Below, piece by piece: positions 17,760-21,037 of a stretch of 21,037 nt of DNA. Origin of the DNA: Chara braunii (taxonomy: Eukaryota; Streptophyta; Charophyceae; Charales; Characeae); assembly GCA_003427395.1 (NCBI GenBank), contig BFEA01000321.1:716140-737176 (forward strand), written 5' to 3'. The first letter of the stretch is position 1, and each line of letters starts with the position of its first letter. The notes under the pieces were generated by a model that had not been told where the DNA came from, did not search any database, and saw only the letters and a program-made list of their open reading frames with translations. Position numbers and translations under genes: made by a program.

Positions 17760-18425
17760 CATTCCGTGAAATCCATGTGCAGAATAACCTAATGCACATG
17801 ATCCGCCACCAACATGCATTTTGAACAGATTCGTCACCAAATCCCTTGTCTGCATGCAATTGACTCCCACTCATGCTGTGTGAACAAGATGCATACGAAA
17901 AAGATAATTGCGACATTGTGACGTAGAGTTCCACTGATATGTGAGAACCGCTCGCCAAGCAGCCGGCCACACGTACTTGCCACACGATTGCAGAGAAAGT
18001 TCAAGATAAGGTGCATCCACATGTCACACATCTGGATCACATGACAGACAAGCGTCAGAAAGAGCATGGAGACATACTTGCACCAGGATCATATGTGTAT
18101 GACCTGTGGATGCACCTTAGCGGCATATGGCTTCCACATACGAATGCAGAGAAAGTTCAAGTCCAACCTGCAGTGCGGACATGCCATAGGAGGGCGTGGC
18201 GGATGAGTGTGTAGGCAAGTGTTAGAAATAGCATGGAGACTGGACAAGACCAGTCGGTCTTTGACCTGTGGATGCACCTCATCCGCACATACATCACACA
18301 GACGACATCGCTTCTACACAGAGAAACTTCGAGTCTAGCCCCTTCTGCAGAGAGGGCATGCCATAAGAAGACGAGGGGGACGAGTGTGCAGACAACTATC
18401 AGAGAGGTTCCGCATACGCCACTGA
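17760..18425 (+). repeat. Diverged tandem repeat of about 155-170 bp, about three to four copies
   Basis: GCAGAGAAAGTTCAAG occurs at 17990 and 18146, and as ACAGAGAAACTTCGAG at 18318 (spacing 156 and 172). GACCTGTGGATGCACCT occurs at 18101 and 18263 (162). AGCATGGAGAC occurs at about 18063 and 18229 (166). GACATGCCATA.GA.G.CG occurs near 18177 and 18356 (about 180). The copies differ by many substitutions and indels. The unit length is in the range of nucleosome-sized satellites. No ORF runs through the units in a consistent frame. Confidence 0.75.
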
Positions 18426-18570
18426 CGTAGTTTGATGGTGTGTCTGTGTTGTATAAACAATCACCAAGATCATCTGAGTTTTAATCCCATCCGTGATATT
18501 CCATATCCATTCATATTTAATTGGGAGTTCACCTCATTCATGCACTGTAGGCACCAATTGGTCATCCAGA
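18426..18570. other. No gene seen
   Basis: Unique AT-leaning sequence between two tandem arrays. Confidence 0.4.
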
Positions 18571-18574
18571 GGAC

Positions 18575-18710
18575 ACAAAGGAGTCCTGTGTGTGACCACA
18601 AACAGGCGAGAGTGACCACACACATGACGCACTTGCACACACCGAGCGGCCACACACATGACACACATGAGTCCTGTGTGTGGCCACACACACGACACAG
18701 TTGCTCATAC
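18575..18710 (+). repeat. CA-rich repeat of about 35 bp with an 18-bp perfect palindrome
   Basis: GACCACACACATGACGCACT, GGCCACACACATGACACACA and GGCCACACACACGACACAGT follow each other with about 33-37 bp offsets. GAGTCCTGTGTGTG precedes two of the blocks. TGTGTGTGGCCACACACA (18675-18692) is a perfect 18-bp palindrome. Confidence 0.75.
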
Positions 18711-18991
18711 TCAACAGCCTGCGCTCAAACACCGAAAGATTTTCTGGCAACTCAGTAAGTCAGTACCTTTCTCTCCCCCGTTAGCAGCAATAGCAGTACC
18801 AAGTAGCAGTGAACGCCGCCAGTCAGCTAGAGCCTACAAAAGATGGGTCAGGGGTAAAAGTGATTGTTGTCCCCGATAGATGCAGCAAGAGCATGAAATT
18901 TTGATGTCAGTAGGCATCAATCGCCATAGCACATAGACGCATCGACATTGTACTTTGCACAGAAGCATGCAACAACTACCAACTGAGAAAT
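18711..18991. other. No gene seen
   Basis: Unique sequence with GTAGCAGT / TAGCAGCAATAGCAGTACC wording at about 18782-18812. No convincing open frame. Confidence 0.4.
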
Positions 18992-19145
18992 AAACAATGC
19001 AAGAAGCATCATACCACACAACCATTCCGAAATTTTGTGAAGCACGACCAAAAACAATGCAAGAAGCATCATACCACACAATCATTCCGAAATCTTGTGA
19101 AGCACGACAAAAAACAATGCAAGAAGCATCATACCACACAACCAT
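18992..19145 (+). repeat. Young 60-bp tandem repeat, 2.6 copies
   Basis: AAACAATGCAAGAAGCATCA then TACCACACAA, ATTCCGAAAT, TTGTGAAGCACGAC repeats with an exact 60-bp period (starts 18992, 19052, 19112). Copies 1 and 2 differ at three positions, and copy 3 is cut after CCACACAACCAT (19145). Because 60 is divisible by 3 it reads as a 20-residue peptide repeat (MQEASYHTTIPKFCEARPKT) on the plus strand, but the frame opens just before the array and closes just after it, so coding is doubtful. Confidence 0.97.
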
Positions 19146-19316
19146 CACTCAAGCTCAAACTGATTCAATAACTGGTTAGAGCTATTGCATTTCGTTTGAA
19201 ACATCAGCAAGTATAAAAAAAGAGATTAACGACTTTTCGCATCAAGAGAACAGTACGGAACAAGGAGAGAGATGAGTCCCCACATAAAACATAGATCGAC
19301 GTTCTGGGAAAACGCC

Positions 19317-19404
19317 AGAGAAGGATCAGAGAAGGATTAGAGATGGATTAAAGATGGATTATAGATGGATCAGAGATTGACTAGAGATGAAGCAGAGATG
19401 GATC
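19317..19404 (+). repeat. 11-bp tandem repeat, eight units
   Basis: Eight consecutive 11-bp units with no slip: AGAGAAGGATC, AGAGAAGGATT, AGAGATGGATT, AAAGATGGATT, ATAGATGGATC, AGAGATTGACT, AGAGATGAAGC, AGAGATGGATC. A further worn unit may follow. Confidence 0.97.
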
Positions 19405-20814
19405 GAGAGAAGATTGGGAGGAATTGGATTAAGACCTCATGAGAGTCAGAGAAGAAGAGTCGGGGCAGGAGATAGTCGCCATTTTCAAGGTTGTTTATGG
19501 TCCGACTCTTTCGTCCTCCTTTTCACGCCATCCCCACCTCAAAGCAATGGATCAAGGATGAAACAAACTTCCATTGAAAGAGCATTCTGATTAGTACAAG
19601 AGAGACAACGGCGAAAAAGACGAAGAAAATGAGAGATTTGGTCGATGCACCTTTTCTAACCCCTGGGAGGTAGATCCATGACTTGAGAGGACATAGATAA
19701 ACTCACATCCATTCACAGACAGATCGGAAGTCTCAAGGACCTATAAGAGGAACAATAATCATTGCTGAACAATAATCACAGCCGTTAACATGAAAAAAAT
19801 GGAAAGACGAAGCGTAAGAGCAGAAGGTGCCTAGATTCCTATGCATGCACTGCGTGCCACTTGCACTAATCCGAGTCCTTCAGTACACATGCTCCTTCAT
19901 TGAGGGGATTTTTTCAAAAGGATATAGTGCTTGCTAAGGCGGAGTGAAGTAGAAGGAAAACCAAAATTGTCGGGGCTGTTACGCACATGCGAAAGCGTAA
20001 AAGGTCCAGAAGAAAATGCGGAAAAACGAAAGAAAGAAATCCCAAAGCAGATGCATGCGATCGAAAAGTACTTGGTTCTTACACGCTTGCTAAGGCGCAA
20101 TCCTTCTAAAGTCCACGACTCTGAAACATATTTACAAAAGTCGTCGCTAAGAATTTCAAAAGGCAGAGTGCAAATTGCATAACGATCCGACCCGAAGGCA
20201 AGCCATAACCCTATGTTACAATTTTTCTAATATTATTATATTACTGGAAATCAGGGTGAGCCGACAGTTAAGCCCGGCCTTTGTACAAGGGCCATAACCA
20301 GTCCAATCACCTAGCTACACAGAAACGGGCCCGACACAGAATTAAGCCCGTCACACCACCATAGCCAGGGGGTTCTCACCGCCCTCAAGCTTCTCCACAC
20401 CACCCACTTAATGCTCCGCAAACCTCTCCCTCTGGTTGAAGTAACAACATGACTGCCCCATGAATCTCAAAGAGGACCGGCCCGCTCATTGCAGCAAATG
20501 ACATCAACATGCCTCTCGGCCGCCAGTACCTCCACTTCGAATACTACCTCCCTCGTTCTGCTACAGGTCCGGTCGGACCATTCCAGCCTTTAGAGGCAAC
20601 AACATAGCAGCCTGCAAACTACTCTCAGGCTTAAATCTAATGGAATATCGGTCTACATGAAGGTCCTGGACCATCATGACTTCTCACAAGCTACTCTACT
20701 CTTTCCTGGCCTACCAGACCTACATATCAATCGGCTACATATCAAATTCTACAGCTACCCTGACATATCAATCAGGCCTTGTCGAATTGCTGAAAAAGGC
20801 AAATCGGGTACACA
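19405..20814. other. No gene called
   Basis: CTTGCTAAGGCG occurs at 19931-19942 and again at 20087-20098. A plus-strand frame 19931-20182 (83 residues, lysine-rich, MHAIEKYLVLTRLLRRNPSK) is open but has a competing minus frame. On the minus strand 20543-20385 is open between stops and reads WRYWRPRGMLMSF, then PVLFEIHGAVMLLLQPEGEV. This is protein-like and might be a coding relic, but it is only about 52 codons and I do not recognise it. No tandem array was seen. Confidence 0.35.
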
Positions 20815-21037
20815 TAAGAGATGAGCAACGGGTACCCAGATCCACACCCAACCGCACCCACCCCACCCACGAGGCATTGGGTCAGGTGTGGGTCTTGATG
20901 AGCTGGCATGGATAGGATGAGGGTGGGTCAAAGGCGAGCAAGCCTGGGTGGGTGACGGGCGGGTCAATGTTAGGCCAGGGTCACCCGAATGGGTGGGTGA
21001 CAAGCGGGTAAACGCTAGGCCTGGGTCACCCGACCCA
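20815..21037 (+). repeat. GGGTG/CACCC-rich sequence ending in a 45-bp tandem repeat cut by the window
   Basis: About 20840-20875 is C-rich (CACACCCAACCGCACCCACC) and the rest is G-rich, so the two halves are partly complementary. From 20946 a 45-bp unit (GGGTGGGTGAC, GCGGGT, TAGGCC, GGGTCACCCGA) repeats at 20991 with 37 of 45 positions equal. The last copy reaches the window end. Confidence 0.85.

Noticed and set aside
18992-19145. CRISPR-like array
   Set aside because: The 60-bp units are contiguous and nearly identical throughout, with no unique spacers, and the context is eukaryotic.
20815-21037. Telomere-like repeat at the right end
   Set aside because: The G-rich units are 45 bp and irregular (GGGTGGGTGAC type), not a short telomeric repeat, and both C-rich and G-rich strands appear in succession.

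Overview
The window looks like nuclear, intergenic, repeat-rich DNA from a eukaryote with a large genome. It holds long microsatellites, many poly-A/poly-T tracts, diverged tandem repeats at many period lengths, small inverted-repeat transposons and decayed coding fragments. There are no closely packed ORFs, operons, ribosome-binding sites, rRNA or tRNA genes, and no intact protein-coding gene that I can defend. The composition and repeat style would fit a plant, a streptophyte alga or another repeat-laden eukaryote, but nothing in the sequence fixes the lineage.

Layout. 1-650 is a G-rich minisatellite with a 10-bp unit, followed by GC-rich unique sequence with a 29-bp-arm inverted repeat (932-1001). 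About 1080-4588 is a very old A/C-rich repeat field built from a 21-bp monomer and a longer recurring module. Two copies of one small TIR transposon sit in or beside it in opposite orientations: E1 at 1330-1668 and E2 at 4589-4883. A related, larger element (E3, 14693-15370) has an exact target-site duplication and lies beside a second block of the same repeat field (14190-14600). A short relic of the field is at about 9205-9250.

5399-6297 on the minus strand is the most gene-like stretch. It is a broken coding region of about 300 codons with stops and frameshifts. Its 5' end and a TATA-containing upstream region are duplicated in tandem with a 421-bp offset (6209-7029). No protein family is recognised.

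7400-8900 is a GAGTA-type satellite in which the purine-rich strand switches twice (R-Y-R), which makes large inverted structures. 9306-9470 is a poly-T tract followed by CpG-rich short palindromes. Two inverted arms, each with a poly-A/poly-T tract on the inside, lie at 10605-10740 and 13239-13352. They enclose 2.5 kb that holds several unrelated tandem repeats, a 144-bp TIR mini-element and a small coiled-coil-like coding relic (minus strand, 12632-12790).

From 15.4 kb to the end the sequence is mostly anonymous, with further tandem repeats: about 67-72 bp, 31 bp, (CT)n, about 165 bp, about 35 bp, a young 60-bp array, a regular 11-bp array, and a 45-bp G-rich array cut by the window end. 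No genes act together here. The recurring theme is tandem repeats associated with small inverted-repeat transposons that carry poly-A tracts and GC-rich, palindromic outer arms.
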